A stretch of 64,000 bases of DNA from Hypericum androsaemum. Lineage: Eukaryota > Streptophyta > Magnoliopsida > Malpighiales > Hypericaceae. Within the stretch, counting starts at the first letter, position 1. The number at the start of each line of letters is the position of its first letter. Below are positions 10,602-22,275 of the stretch, piece by piece. The stretch is taken from the NCBI GenBank assembly GCA_963995505.1, contig OZ023197.1, forward strand, positions 5,984,121 through 6,048,120. The letters run 5' to 3'. A program made the position numbers and the translations under genes. Under the pieces are notes generated by a model. That model searched no databases, was not told the DNA's origin, and saw only the letters and a program-made list of their open reading frames with translations.

Positions 10602-10996
10602 GTTGTCGTGGAGGAGCGGGGAGGCATCATCATCATTGTCATCGTCTGAGGTTATCCTGGAGGAGCGAGGATGCATTATTGTCGTCGTCATCTGAGTTTA
10701 TCATGGAGGAGCGGGGAGGCATCGTCATCATCATCATCGTCTGGGGTTGTCGTGGAGGAGCGGGGAGGCATTGTCGTCATCGTCGTCGTCTGGGGTTATC
10801 GTGGAGGAGCGAGGATGCATTATTGTCGTCGTCATCTGAGTTTATCATGGAGGAGCGGGGAGGCATCGTCATCATCATCATCGTCTGGGGTTGTCGTGGA
10901 GGAGCGGGGAGGCATCGTCGTCGTCGTCGTCGTCTGGGGTTGTCGTGGAGGAGCGGGGAGTCATCGTCGTCGTCTGGGCTTGTCGTGGAGGAGCCT
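10602..10996 (+). repeat. Minisatellite, 46-49-bp unit, nine copies, with a 144-bp higher-order period
   Basis: Units begin at 10602, 10651, 10697, 10746, 10795, 10841, 10890, 10939 and 10979 around a shared gtggaggagcggggaggca core followed by GTC/ATC triplets. Three-unit blocks starting at 10651 and 10795 are almost identical, giving a 144-bp higher-order repeat. Open frames through it are repetitive (CRGGAGRH-type, or serine/valine runs) and are not supported as genes. Confidence 0.9.
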
Positions 10997-11094
10997 GAAC
11001 AGGACGAATAGGCAGGAGTAGAGACGGAGATGGAAACGGGCCGTACCCAGTTCGTTGTTCAAAGTTAGTTAAATTGTTGAGTTTAATTGAGTAC

Positions 11095-12708
11095 TGAAAG
11101 GAAGGATTTTCACCCCTCTTGCAATAATGAGTAAGTACGGGATTGTCGTCCCACAAGGACTAAGCTAGGCCATAATTTGACTTTACCACTAGTTTAGGAC
11201 TACGAGAAATGGATTTGTCAATTCCAAACACTCTATGCTACTTGAAATAAAATTACAACTAAGCTAGGAGAAGGTTTAAACACTTAAAACAAGAGTGAGC
11301 TTGGTACCAATGACAACCTAAATAACCAAATGGCTTATGGGGTTTATTAAGTTCATGATATGGTCCGGATGTTTCGAAGGCAACTAATCAACGCTCTCGC
11401 GACAAATTAGTCTAAATTGATTCTTAACTAGACTTCGATGAACTAACCACGCTCTCGCGACAAATTAGCCATCTAATCTAAGTAATCACCAACTATAATC
11501 ACCATCCTTTGGACAACTAGTCACCCAAGGTAATCTCTCATCAATAGGCAACTAGTTAACTAGTTAAATGGTCCGTCAATCCTAACCCCTCTCGACGATT
11601 AGCATTAACTTAGTTCATAATCAAGGTGATCAAGCAAGATTAAGTAATAAATACATTAACTAGTTCATAAACCATAACATTTTAACCCCACAAAACCATT
11701 GGCTAAGTAGGTGCCATCAAGGCACCAAACTCACTAATCCACTACTCACACATGTTCATCATATAACACAAATTATCCATTGAACAATGTGAATGAAACA
11801 TGAACAGAGAGATAGAGTTTAGTGAAAGCTCAATGATGTCTTCAAGAACTTCCTCCTAGCTCTTTCTTCAAGTTCCTTCCAAGCTCTCTCTACACTTCCT
11901 CTCCTTGCTTCTTCAACGGATGGCCACGTTTTTCCTTCTCTTCTCCTCAAGATTGGCCACGTTTTTTTGGTTCTTTCAAAGGGAGAGGGAGCCACGTTCT
12001 TCTTGGTAGGAAGGAAGAGAGAATGATGGTGGTAGATAGTGGAGAATAAGTGTGTGGGAAAGTGGAAGTAGTGGGAGACAAATTGGCTCAAATTATGGAA
12101 GTGGAGCACTAATGTCTAAAGTTTTTTTTTACTAAGGGAATCAAAAGAAGGCACTTATACTAGTTTTTGGCTTGAGGAGTGCCAGCCACGAAATTCACTA
12201 TTCATGCCCAAAAATGGGCCCAAAACCCATCCTAAAATTCAGCCCACTCGTCAGATTTGTTGGCAGATTCGAAGGTGAACTTCGGAAGTGATTTTCCTCC
12301 CACTTGGACTCCGAATTTGAAGAAGCCCATGAAGACAAAGTTGTAGCTCCGGATGTCTTCTTTCTAGCGCCACCTTTCTTGCCTCCATTGGACTTCGGAT
12401 GAGAAAGATATCGGCATTTGAGTTGCAAGGGGTCAGTTTTGCTCTACGCTCTCTTGGGTCTCATAAAACGCCAATCGTCCCGGCTGATCCGATCGCCTAT
12501 GACGCATCCCTCGGAACATGAACGTCCATCATTACCGTAACAAGACTCCTATCAAGAAAGAATCATAATTAAAATCACAAGACTATACTAAAACGAACAT
12601 AACACATAATACGAGACAATGAAGTCAAATAACGAACAAACATACTAGAAACAATAGAAAATCAATACTAAAACATACATAGATGATAGAGTGTTTTGAC
12701 ACTCATCA
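11095..12708 (-). mobile_element. Solo LTR of the same Gypsy family
   Basis: Begins TGAAAGGAAGG and ends CACTCATCA, and follows the LTR sequence of the 466-8909 element throughout with more divergence. It is flanked by a perfect 5-bp duplication agtac (11090-11094 and 12709-12713). No internal region remains, so it is a product of LTR-LTR recombination. It contains no gene. Confidence 0.93.
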
Positions 12709-12860
12709 AGTACCCAAAAGTTAGTTAAATTGTTCAAAGTTTTTGGGATTAATTAATTTTGTTGAGTTTTCGCTTATGATTGTTGAGGGATGCGTTGAAG
12801 ATGGAACCAAGGTTGAAGATGAATTCACTAGTAGGGTCCTTACTATTTCACCAGTAATAT

Positions 12861-14071
12861 GGCAAATTATCCTTAGGTCCCTGAGGTTTGACGAATTCAC
12901 CAGTAGGGTCTTTACTATTTTGAAACTCCTCTTTTCTTCCTCCAAATTTTGTAAAAGAGAACCATCTGGTCCCTGGCTCCGGGACCAAAAATAACTCTGG
13001 CAATATTAAACCTAAAAGGATGAAAATGCCCCTCTGTAAAAAAAATCCATCTTCTTCAAGATTAGAACACCAAGAACACACAATTAACTAAACACCAATA
13101 ACATATGAATTAACACCCCTAAAATACACTAAAACACCCAAATTAAAAATCAAGAAAACTAGATGAATTAGTCTTCTTGCTTGGGTTCTTGACAAACATA
13201 TCTTATCTTCTTCCCTGGCCAAATAACTAGATGAATTACTTGAGAAATGGCATCCGACTGTAGCCTAACCAAAACAACATGGAATCCAACACGCCAGAGA
13301 AACATCATCAAACCGATCTGGAAGAATCCTTAGAGAAGCTTCTGGAGATACGACAAAAGGAGACACGACGTTCTTGGAGGTGGAGGTGCGACTGTCATTA
13401 TCGGTGACGCGGAAGGAAAGGGATGGCCAAAGAGGATGCGCAGGCTCGGGTACTGACAGACATTTTCCATCCCGTCGCAGCTTCCACCATCGATAACCTA
13501 GGCACTGACAGATGTTGTCCATCCCGGCTTGCTTTCGCCTTCGTAGGATCCCTCCATCAATTCCCTACCGCCGCCGGATCCAGCCCCCTTTGATTTGCCG
13601 ATTCCCTACCGCCACCATGGATAACTGGAAAGCGACAAATGAGTTGAAGTCATCTGGTTGGGAATTGGTTTTTGGAGTTCATCTCCACTTTTTGGTTTCC
13701 ATCTCGTTGGATAACACCTTCATTGGTTTGGTGTTTGTGTTTAAATTGGATATTGGTGTTTGTGTTCAAAATGGGTTACACATATTTGTTTATATTTGTT
13801 TGTTTTAATTGGATGTTGTTTGGTATTTAATTGAGTATGTTCATTGTGTTCTTCATATTCTAGAGGTTAAAGAAGGTAAATTTTTTATTTTTTATTAAAG
13901 GATAATTTGGTCATTTCATCCATCTTCTCGTCGGAGCTATTTTTCGATACGGGAGCCAGGGACCTGAGAAAACTATTTAATGACACCTGGAGGATGAAAA
14001 AAGGGGTTTCGAAAATAGAAGGATCTATTGGTAATTTTGTCAAACCCCATGGACCTGAGGGCAATTTATCC
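12861..14071. mobile_element. Long-TIR non-autonomous DNA element (MULE-like)
   Basis: The left end (ggcaaattatccttaggtcc... aggtttgacgaattcaccag) and the reverse complement of the right end (ggataaattgccctcaggtc... gggtttgacaaaattaccaa) align for about 90 bases with mismatches. No transposase frame is present. A 9-bp target duplication is not clear, and a short duplication of the gaattcac-agtagggtc motif lies just outside the left end (12821-12850). It is placed in the same class as 34957-36042 by its ends. Confidence 0.6.
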
Positions 14072-14142
14072 TAAATTATATGCCACATTCAAGCTGTGAA
14101 TTTCATCTATAAAGCAATATGGAAAAATATCCTCTAGCTGAA

Positions 14143-15392
14143 AAAATAAAATGCTATAAAGTGCTCGGAGGGAGATCATTGATCAAATTTGTCTTGCCTT
14201 CAATTCTCAGATATGTAATTCACAGTGTTCTCTTCCCTAAGTTCATATGTAAGAAATTTGACAGCTTGATGGCAAAATTTTGGTGGTCAAGAGACTTGGA
14301 CTCTGGGAAAATTCATTAGACTAGCTGGGAGAAGCTATCAAAAACTAAGAGAAAGGGAGGGTCGAGTTTCAGGAGAATGCAGGACTTCAATGTTGGCTTC
14401 ATGGCCAAGAAGTCATGAAGGCTATTAAATAACACTGATTCCTTATGCTTTAAACTGTTGAAAAAATCTACTTCTCTCATTCTTCCTTATTACTGATTAG
14501 GAGCAGAAATGAGTCTTCTTGGACCTGGAATAGCATTCTGCAAGGTCTGGACCTCATCAAACAAAATCTGGGATGGAGACTGGGATAAAATATCCAGATT
14601 TAGGAGGATGTTTGGGTGATAGCTCTACAGAACTGCAGAATCAATCTCATTACCACCTACTGATCCAGTAGAAATAATCTTATGCTTATAGATAGATATT
14701 AATGGAATACTAAGACCTTGGAGAGATTGTTCTCTTAGCCAGAGATCCATGTCATTCAACATATGAGGCCCAGAAAGAATGCTGGGATGGATAAGCTAAT
14801 ATGGTCACCTGCAATTTCAGAGAAGTATTGTGTTAAGTTGGGTTACTAATTTTTGCAGACTATAGTTTAACTACTGATCATAATGTTGATATTTTATAGT
14901 GCAAGTTGTGGAAATTGAAAATCTTTCCAAAGATTAAAGTCTTCCAATGTAAAGGCTGTCCAGAATTCAATTTCCAAATCTGCGAATTTTTTCACAAAGC
15001 GTATACTTGAGAACTCCTCTTGTAGTTTGTGCAATGCAAGCAACGAAGATACCATTCATGCCTTGTTGTTAGGCCCGTATGCTAAACTAACTTAGTTCTT
15101 CTCTCCCCTTGGTTACATGTATACTGAGTCTGAGAAAACAAGAGACTTTTGTACTTGGTTGGATCAAACTATAACCAAGTTACAATAGGCTAATCAACAT
15201 GAGATTTTATAGCAGATTGGCTTTATCTGCTGGCATATTTGGATCGATAGCAACAAGCACTACTTTGAGGGGAAAACTAGAACAAAAATGCTAAAGTTTT
15301 CTAACTTAGAAGAGGATGCAGGTACTGCTGTGGAGATCATTCATGCAGATTGCTGATGCCCTCCTGGCAGCAACACTCTCAAACTAACCTGG
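14143..15392 (+). pseudogene. LINE fragment, copy 2: reverse-transcriptase tail to zinc-finger region
   Basis: Starts at the same LINE position as copy 1 (9276) with the same GGRSLIKFVLPSIL-like block. It runs through VGFMAKK and KLWKLKIFPKIKVFQ, the zinc-binding reverse-transcriptase region, towards WHIWIDSNKHYFEGK. Many stops and shifts break it. It is interrupted at about 15393 and resumes with RNase H at 21856, so it is the host of the large nested insertion. Confidence 0.75.
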
Positions 15393-16059
15393 GGGAAGGG
15401 TGAATTAGGTATCTAACAATTTTTTTGACTATTTTGGCACTTAGTTTATTAGCATAAACAAGAGTAGGGATAGATCTTTTTGACACCAGATGTATATTGG
15501 TTCGGCTCGGGTCCACTTGAGCATACATCCACTCTACAATCGTTCTCTCACCTTTTTATTACTCCAAACAAAAATAAAAGAGTACACCACAAGTTTTCAA
15601 GTGCACTTACAACCTTTACTTTCACTACTTTTAATGAACTTGGCTAGTCACCAACTTCTAGATTTGTAGGCTATCTAGAGACTATTACAAGTATTCTAAT
15701 ACAATAATTTTATAATATCACTCTTTGTCTTAGCAAGGTGATCTCAGCTTTCTCTCTTTTAGTTCTGTGTGTTTAGCTCTTTGCTTAATTTGTATCTTTG
15801 AATTTCATCACCCGTAGAGCTCTTCCTTTATCTTCATCTTTGTTAACTATTTATACGATTGACATGGCTTCTTCTTTAGGCTTGAGCTTGCTCAACAAGC
15901 AAGGATTCAAACTCCATGAGTCTACCTCAGAAATGTAGCTGTTGAAAGGAAAGCCTTCATTGGTTACCTAGGTAGCCAACACTTTTCTTTCTAGGCTGAC
16001 TTGAGTTGACCTTGAAGATAGACTTGATTTGATCCACAAAATATCGGTATAATAAAGAT
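15393..16059 (-). mobile_element. LTR-like relic inserted in the LINE, left part
   Basis: No protein frame. The stretch opens gggggaagggtgaattagg and later has ggttcggctcgggtccactt followed by catacatccactc, a pattern common in plant Copia LTRs. The plus-strand atttatacgattgacatgg may be a reversed TATA box for a minus-strand LTR. It is cut at 16060 by the next Copia element and may continue at 21349-21855. No boundary duplication was found. Confidence 0.4.
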
Positions 16060-16475
16060 TGTTGCTTGTTGGAGGTGGTGTACTTGATTAGGATCTTATA
16101 AAGTCGAGGCAAGAGTTTAACTCTTTCTTCGTAAGACGAGATTGCCCCGTATTTAGTGCTTACGGGCTACGACAATCGTCCCCAAGATACAAAGACTTAG
16201 CTGCTTCCAAGATCGTAGCACAATGATTCTCGAAGCTTTGGGCGAATTGCTAGATACTCGCAACTATCTTAAGAGAGAGAGAGAGAGGGGGGGAGAGATG
16301 AGAGAACTACAATGCTAATGAATGTTTATGCACTTGTAGTTGGGATGAGTTTGGAAGTGAGGGGAAGAGCTCTATTTATAGGCGCTGGATGGGAGGGAGG
16401 TAGGCACTCCGAAAGGGCACAAGGCACTTTCGAGGAGATGCATCTATTCGGCCAGCAAGCAGACTGCCTCGTTCA

Positions 16476-17137
16476 GACTTTCGGTTGTCTTGACTTCGGA
16501 CTTTCGGTTGTCTTCCTCGATCCTCAGTCTCACGATCAAGTCTTCCAGTCCCATGTCCTTCCACTTATGCTTGAGGTAGTTCTTGAAATCCTTCCACAGG
16601 GGGGTAGCTTCTCAATTAGTGCAGCCACTTGGAAGGACTCACTGAGTTGCATGCCTTCGGCGTGAATCTCATGCAGAATCAGCTACAGCTCTTGAACTTG
16701 GTCTATAACCTTCTTGGAATCCAACATGTGGAATCGAGGTATCTCCTGACGATGAATTTCTTCATACCGGCATCCTCCGTCTTGTACTTCTTCTCCAGGG
16801 AATCTCACAATTATTTCGTAATCTTGGCACCTATATAGACATTGTAAAGGGTGTCGTCTAATCTATTCAGGATATAGTTACGACACAAGAAGTCATTGTG
16901 ACCCCATGCATCCAGGGCGTTGATCTTCTGTTGATCAGCCTCATTTTCTGCCACCTTCGGAGCTTCTTCCTTCAAGAACCGAACCAGGTTGAGCGTTGTC
17001 AAGTAGAACATCATCTTTTGTTGCCATCTCTTAAACTCGGTGCCTTTGAACTTTGCCGATCTTTTAGCATGGACAGTTCCTGGGACCGTCGGCACTGGTG
17101 CCTGAGCAGAGCTTGATGATGCCATCTTCAAGTACAC
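16476..17137 (-). pseudogene. Copia gag, broken and truncated
   Basis: From 17137 the frame reads a Copia gag of the Tnt1-94/UBN2 type: [17 protein letters not shown] start, [20 protein letters not shown], and LDDTLYNVY. It is open to about 16811. After a stop, further gag motifs continue in shifted frames (DSLEKKYKTEDAG, then RRYLDS), ending near 16490 where LTR sequence begins. The family normally has about 250 or more residues and a zinc knuckle; the knuckle is absent here. Confidence 0.8.
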
Positions 17138-17408
17138 AGATCTCGTCTTACGATTGTTGTTTGTCAGTGGTGGTGTACTTGATTAGGATCTTGTAAAGTC
17201 GAGTCAAGAGTTTGACTCTTTCTCTCTAAGATGACATTGCCCAGTATTCAGTACTTACGGGCTACGGCAATCGTCCCCAAGATACAACGACTTAGCTGCT
17301 TCCAAGATCATAGTCCAATAATTCTCGAAGCTTCGGGCGAACCGCTGGATACTCGAAACTATCTTGAGAGAGAACTATAATGCTAATGAATGCTTATGCA
17401 CTTGTAGT

Positions 17409-20400
17409 TAGGGGTGAACAAAAAAACTGATATCTAATATCCGAATTCGATATCCGATTTTTTGTTCGAACTCGGATTCGGATAATTTATGTTCAGATTC
17501 AGATTCGAATTATCCAAATTTTTTTGTTCAGATTCGGATGCGGATTCGGATATGAAAAATATAATTTTGGATTATCCGAATATCTAAATTTATATATATA
17601 TGCTATACGATTAGAAGTTTGGAATGTAATGGGCTGGGCCTACCACCTTTTTGTTTAGTAAATTAGAAGAACTCAAAAGGTCACAGCTGCTGCCGATTCA
17701 CCTCCTTACCACCATTGAGAGTCGAGAGTTGAGAGGTCAAAACCACTTAGAAACCCTAAATAAAATATTAGAACAACTCTGATCAACTCGGTGCATGCAA
17801 CATTTTCGGTCATCTCAGGTCTCAGCTGAATTCAAATGGTATAGTTGTCTTAATCTATTTCTTTATTTCAGCATGAACAAGTTAGTTCTCTGGATTAATT
17901 TTTTTATTTTTACTTTTCGTTGCTTTGGTTACTTGTGCTCTAGGTTAGTTTATTAATTTCTTATTGTTACCTGCGTGATTTCTATTAAAGTTGTTGACTA
18001 TTGGTGATTTGCGTAAGAATAAAAAGTTATTGCTTTGATTTCTATTGCTTTGGTTTCTTGTTAGTTTTACTTGTTGCTTTTATTCGGTAGAGTTTATGCG
18101 GTGATGGATAGCTATGTGCTTTTTGTGCTCTTTGCTTTGAGTTTGGGTTTCTATTAATTATTTTGGTTTGGACAGCTTTTGTTACATATTGATCTATTTG
18201 TATTTGCAGGGTGAACAAAGAGATACTATAGAGGGGGACAACACTGCCACCATTATTGCAAAAAAAAGAAAGGAGATGTCAACTAGGTCAGAATTTTGGA
18301 AGAGCTTCGAGAAATTCACTAAAGGAACTGAAACAATGGCCTCATGTCTCTATTGCAAGAAAGAGCTGCGTGCCAACACTCAAAATGGAACGACGCCCCT
18401 CAAAAATCATTTGGCCATTTGCAAAGGGAAGAATCTTTCGGAGTCTAACCAAGTGCAGCTGGTAGGAATGTTAGTACATGGTGAGAAATCTCTTGTCACT
18501 TATAAGTATGATTATGATTCCGTGAGAAAGACTTTGGCAAGGATGATAATTTTGGAAGAACTGCCTTTCAAGTTTGTTATGGGGTTAGGGTTTAAGCTAT
18601 TTATGGAGGTAGCATGTCCTAGATTTCCAATTCCATCAAGATGGACCATCCAACGTGATTGCTATCAAATGTTTATGAGTGAGAAAGAGATTATGAAAGA
18701 CTTTTTTAAAAAGTCTTCACAAAGAATTTGCATGACCACTGATACTTGGACGTCATTGCAAAAAGTGAATTATATGTGTGTGACTGCCCACTTTATTGAT
18801 AAAAATTGGACGTTACATAAGAGGTTATTGAGTTTTGCTCCCATATTTTCACATAAAGGGAAAGATATAGGAATTGTATTGGAGACATGCTTGCGAGAGT
18901 GGGGGATTGATAAAGTATTTACTATCACAGTTGATAACGCAATTGCTAATGATAAGGCTGTTGGTTATTTGAGGGATAAGTTGAAAAGTAAGTGCATTAG
19001 TGATGGCAAATACATGCATATGAGATGTGTTGCTCACATATTGCACCTGATTGTGATGGATGGACTTGCTCTTTGTAACGATGCTGTGAACAAAGTTCGG
19101 ATGGCGGTTAAATATATAAAGAATTCACCTGCAAGGTATGGAGTTTTCAAAAAATCTGTATCTTTGGAAGATCTTCAATATAAAGCTTGGTTGAGCTTGA
19201 ATGTGCGTACTAGGTGAAATTGAACTTACAAGATGTTGGATGGTGCACAAAAGTTGCAGAAACTTTTGTGAGGTATGAGGAGTTGGATCCTTTGTTCAAG
19301 TTCACTCTTCGTGATGAAAAAGATAAGAAGAAGTGTTTAGTCCCTACCGATGAAGATTGGGAGGAGGTGAGGAGATTGGTGACCATCCTAAAACGGTTCT
19401 ACAATTTGACTTTGAGAGTTTCAGCATACAAGACGGTATGTTCTCATTCTTTCTTGCATGATGTTGCTAATATGCATGCTATCTTTCAGAAATGGAAAGA
19501 TGGTAACAATTTTAGCTTGTCAATGATGGCGATGCCCATGGCTGAAAAGTATGAAAAGTACTGGGGAGAGGAAAAAATGAGCATGTTGTTGTATATTGCA
19601 GTAGTTCTTGATACTAGGAAGAAGCTAAGATTTTTGAGATTTACTTTGTTAGACATGTATGTGGATGGAAAAGGAGAAGGTGAAGAGTGCTTTGTATGAA
19701 TTGTTCAATGAGTACAAATGCAAGTTTGGATCTTCACTAGTCATGCCATCAAGCCATGTTGGTATTAGTAGCAAAAAAAACCATGGAATGTGGATGATGA
19801 TATTAATGATGATGACGATGATGAATTCATGACAACCCAAAGAATTAAACGTTTCAAGATCCAAGAACTTGGAGTTGGCGAAAGTAATAAGTCAGAGTTA
19901 GACAAATACTTGGGGGAGGATCTTGAAGATGACGATAATGATGAATTTGACATTTTATCATGGTGGAAGGTTTTGAGCTCTAGATTCCCCATTCTTGGTC
20001 ATATGGCTCATGATGTTCAAGCTATACCTGTCTCTACTGTTGCTTCAGAGGCTACCTTTAGTAAAGGAGGACGAGTACTTGATGCATTTAGGAGTTCATT
20101 ATCTCCTAGGATTGTAGAATCTCTCTTATGCACTCAAGATTGGCTTCGAGGCATGTCATCACATATCAATGTTGAAGAAGATTTTGATGAAATGGAAGAG
20201 CTTGAGGATGGTAATATTTTCGTTCCTTTTAATTATAAGCTATTTCAATGTCACGGTTTCATTTACGAATAATTCATTACATATACTTTTAATTGCAGGT
20301 TTTTTGTCCATGGGGATGGATATATACCAAAAGTTTATAGATTCTAAGAGTCCATATTGATGAGCTATTGAAGAAGAGCTTCAGATTTTATTGCATATTG

Positions 20401-20781
20401 AAGAGCTATTAGGAAGCCCATTTTGAAAAATTTGGATGCCACTGTGTGTTTAAAATGTTACTGTACTTTGAAGATTAAATTGTTTACATTTTGAAGCCAC
20501 TGTTGTCAATTTACTTTAAGATTTGATGGAATCATTTAAAATGGATGTAAACAGTTCAATGATGTTTAAATTTTGAAGATGGAAGTTGGAACTATTTGGA
20601 AATGCTCCAAGAGTTAAAATTCAGATTATCCGAGTCCGAATCTGAAATAATTTCAGATTTTAAAATTTAGATAATTCCTTATTCAGATTCGAATTCGGAT
20701 TAAAAAATAGTAATTTTGGATATTTCAGATAATGAGAAATTTGGATAATTTGGATTTGGATTATCCGAATGCTCACCCCTA
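17409..20781 (+). mobile_element. hAT-family DNA transposon
   Basis: Terminal inverted repeats read taggggtgaac at the left and taggggtgagc (reverse complement) at the right. A perfect 8-bp duplication cttgtagt lies at 17401-17408 and 20782-20789, typical of hAT. Subterminal regions (17420-17600 and 20620-20770) are packed with short direct and inverted copies of tccgaattcgg- and ggataatc-like words, likely transposase-binding clusters. The interior holds a decayed transposase gene. It interrupts the Copia LTR so cleanly that the LTR reads on without loss after removing one duplication. Confidence 0.95.
18168..20272 (+). pseudogene. hAT transposase, RICESLEEPER-like, broken
   Basis: The first frame (18168-19217) has a BED-type zinc finger (C-x2-C at about residues 60-63, then HLAIC). 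It also has the start of the RNase-H-like core (TTDTWTS at about 192-198 and ITVDNA near 257), and CVAHILHLIV. A tatttgcag just before the GEQRDT segment suggests a splice acceptor, so the listed ATG may not be the true start. At 19215-19230 two stop codons fall where a conserved TRWNSTY-like motif is expected, and a one-base shift follows. Downstream blocks 19214-19699 and 19790-20272 carry the middle and the C-terminal dimerisation domain (LSWWKVLSSRFP, STVASEATFSKGGRVL). The copy is not autonomous. Confidence 0.88.
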
Positions 20782-21348
20782 CTTGTAGTTGGGATGAGTT
20801 TGGAAGTGAGGGGGAGATGCTGGATGGGAGGGAGGTAGGCACTCCGTAAGGGCACGAGGTACTTCTGAGGAGATGCATCCGTTCGGCTAGCAGGCAGACT
20901 GCCTCCTTCAGGCACCTTTTCGGCCAGCTAGCATGCACCCCTTCGCCTACCAGATTTGGCCAGCCTGCTCGTGACCCTTTGGTGCTCGTAGGCACCCCTT
21001 CGGTGGGTTCTCTAGATAGGCCATCCCTTCCGCACCTCTTCGCGTCTGAGTATTCTGGAGTCTTCCAGAATTAGCCAAAAAGTGCCTATTATGACCTACG
21101 TTCAATGCGCCATGCGCACATATGCGTGCGCGTGGATGTGCTCGTGCTCATGCTCGTGCTACGCACCATCCTCGTAACGGTCCAAGTTGGCTTTCCACGT
21201 GGTCAGCTACAAGGAGCATCTCCTTATAAACTAGGAAAAGCTTGTGCCATTTTCCAATGTGCGATTGGCTTCTTTTCAACCTTGGGCCTTCCCACTTTGG
21301 ACTTTCCCACATTTGGGCCTTTTGATTTAATTAGCATTTATTCCAACA

Positions 21349-21855
21349 GATAAAAGAAATCTTCTGATTTTCTCTATTGCATCGGGTTATGTTAGTTCAA
21401 CATAAATCAGAAAATTAATCAAGTATATGCCGGATAGTAGAGTGAATCTTCTTGGGGAGATTTTCATCAACATGAACTGCCGAGATGATTATAAAACTCT
21501 TCCCAAAGTTAGCGAGGGCGCTTATACGATGGACAAAAGTCTTAATCATCTTGATCTAGGCAACGTTCAAATTTGAACCAGCCTTGGAATAATCATCAAG
21601 TCAGCAGGTCACATCAAGTCCGACTTAACTAAATTATGTAAGCTAATGACTTGAACGGGACTTAAGAAATATCTGATCACTAAAATCACTAAACTGATTT
21701 TGTTTAGTTCGATTTCCAAATTCTACCTAACTTGGGGAATGAGGAATCAGTCGAAAGATAAGTATATAATAACTTAGTTAAGCATACACGTACTAGTATG
21801 CTTAGCCTATTAAGCTAAATATTTATATGCACTTAATCAAAATACTAAATGCATT
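21349..21855. other. LTR-like relic, right part; no gene
   Basis: No open frame of note. It lies between the Copia terminus at 21348 and the LINE RNase H segment, and is most simply the continuation of the LTR-like insertion that starts at 15393. It is AT-rich and I see no recognisable element end. Confidence 0.35.
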
Positions 21856-22275
21856 TTCAGGATGCTTCTTGGGTATCTCGGTCAGTTGATGCGGGCATTT
21901 CACTTGCTGTCAGAGATGATGATGGCAACCTAGTGGATGATGTTGTCTCCAATTGCAAGACCTCAACGACCATTGAGTCGAGTTGATTGCCATCAAAGCT
22001 GCAACTAAGTTCGTTAATCAAAATTTACCTCTTAGTTGCACTTTGATGGAATCTAATTGCAAGGTATTGGTGAACTTCCTCAACTCTACCTCGTTCGAGA
22101 TTGAATGGAAGATTGAACTTCTTGCATTAGAGGTGCAAACCTCTCTTTTGATTTTACCTTTCTGTAAACAAATGTACATTCCTAGAACGACTAACCAAGT
22201 AGCGGATTGGTTGTATGATTCCTATGATTAATTAATGAAGTACTAGCTTTTAATCTCCAAAAAAAAATCAACCCT
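21856..22275 (+). pseudogene. LINE RNase H domain and 3' end
   Basis: Translation picks up DASWVSRSVDAG, AVRDDDGNLV, LIAIKAATKF and then the ending IPRTTNQVADWL, the plant LINE-type RNase H (RVT_3) domain. One frame break lies near 21985. It ends in a nine-A run at about 22260, consistent with the 3' tail of a retroposed L1. It completes LINE copy 2 (14143-15392) across the nested insertion. Confidence 0.8.

Larger units (their letters stand above)
16060..21348 (-). mobile_element. Deleted Copia element with a hAT insertion in its 5' LTR
   Basis: The right-hand LTR runs from about 17155 (tgttgtttgtcag) to 21348 (ttattccaaca), interrupted by the hAT at 17409-20781. A partial second LTR lies at 16060-16475 and matches it up to about 16475. 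Between them is a broken gag. Everything from mid-gag to the U3 half of the 3' LTR is missing, which points to one internal deletion. The flanks aagat and gataa do not form a clear target duplication, and I could not place the primer-binding site. Confidence 0.62.

Noticed and set aside
10565..11021. Overlapping plus-strand frames rich in RGGAGRH or SSSS
   Set aside because: They follow the minisatellite period in several frames at once and lack a start context or homology.
16055..21356. Target duplication for the Copia element at 16060-21348
   Set aside because: Flanks aagat and gataa do not match without moving the LTR ends, so I make no claim.
22261..22268. Poly-A of a retrogene
   Set aside because: It directly follows a LINE RNase H domain, so it is the LINE tail.
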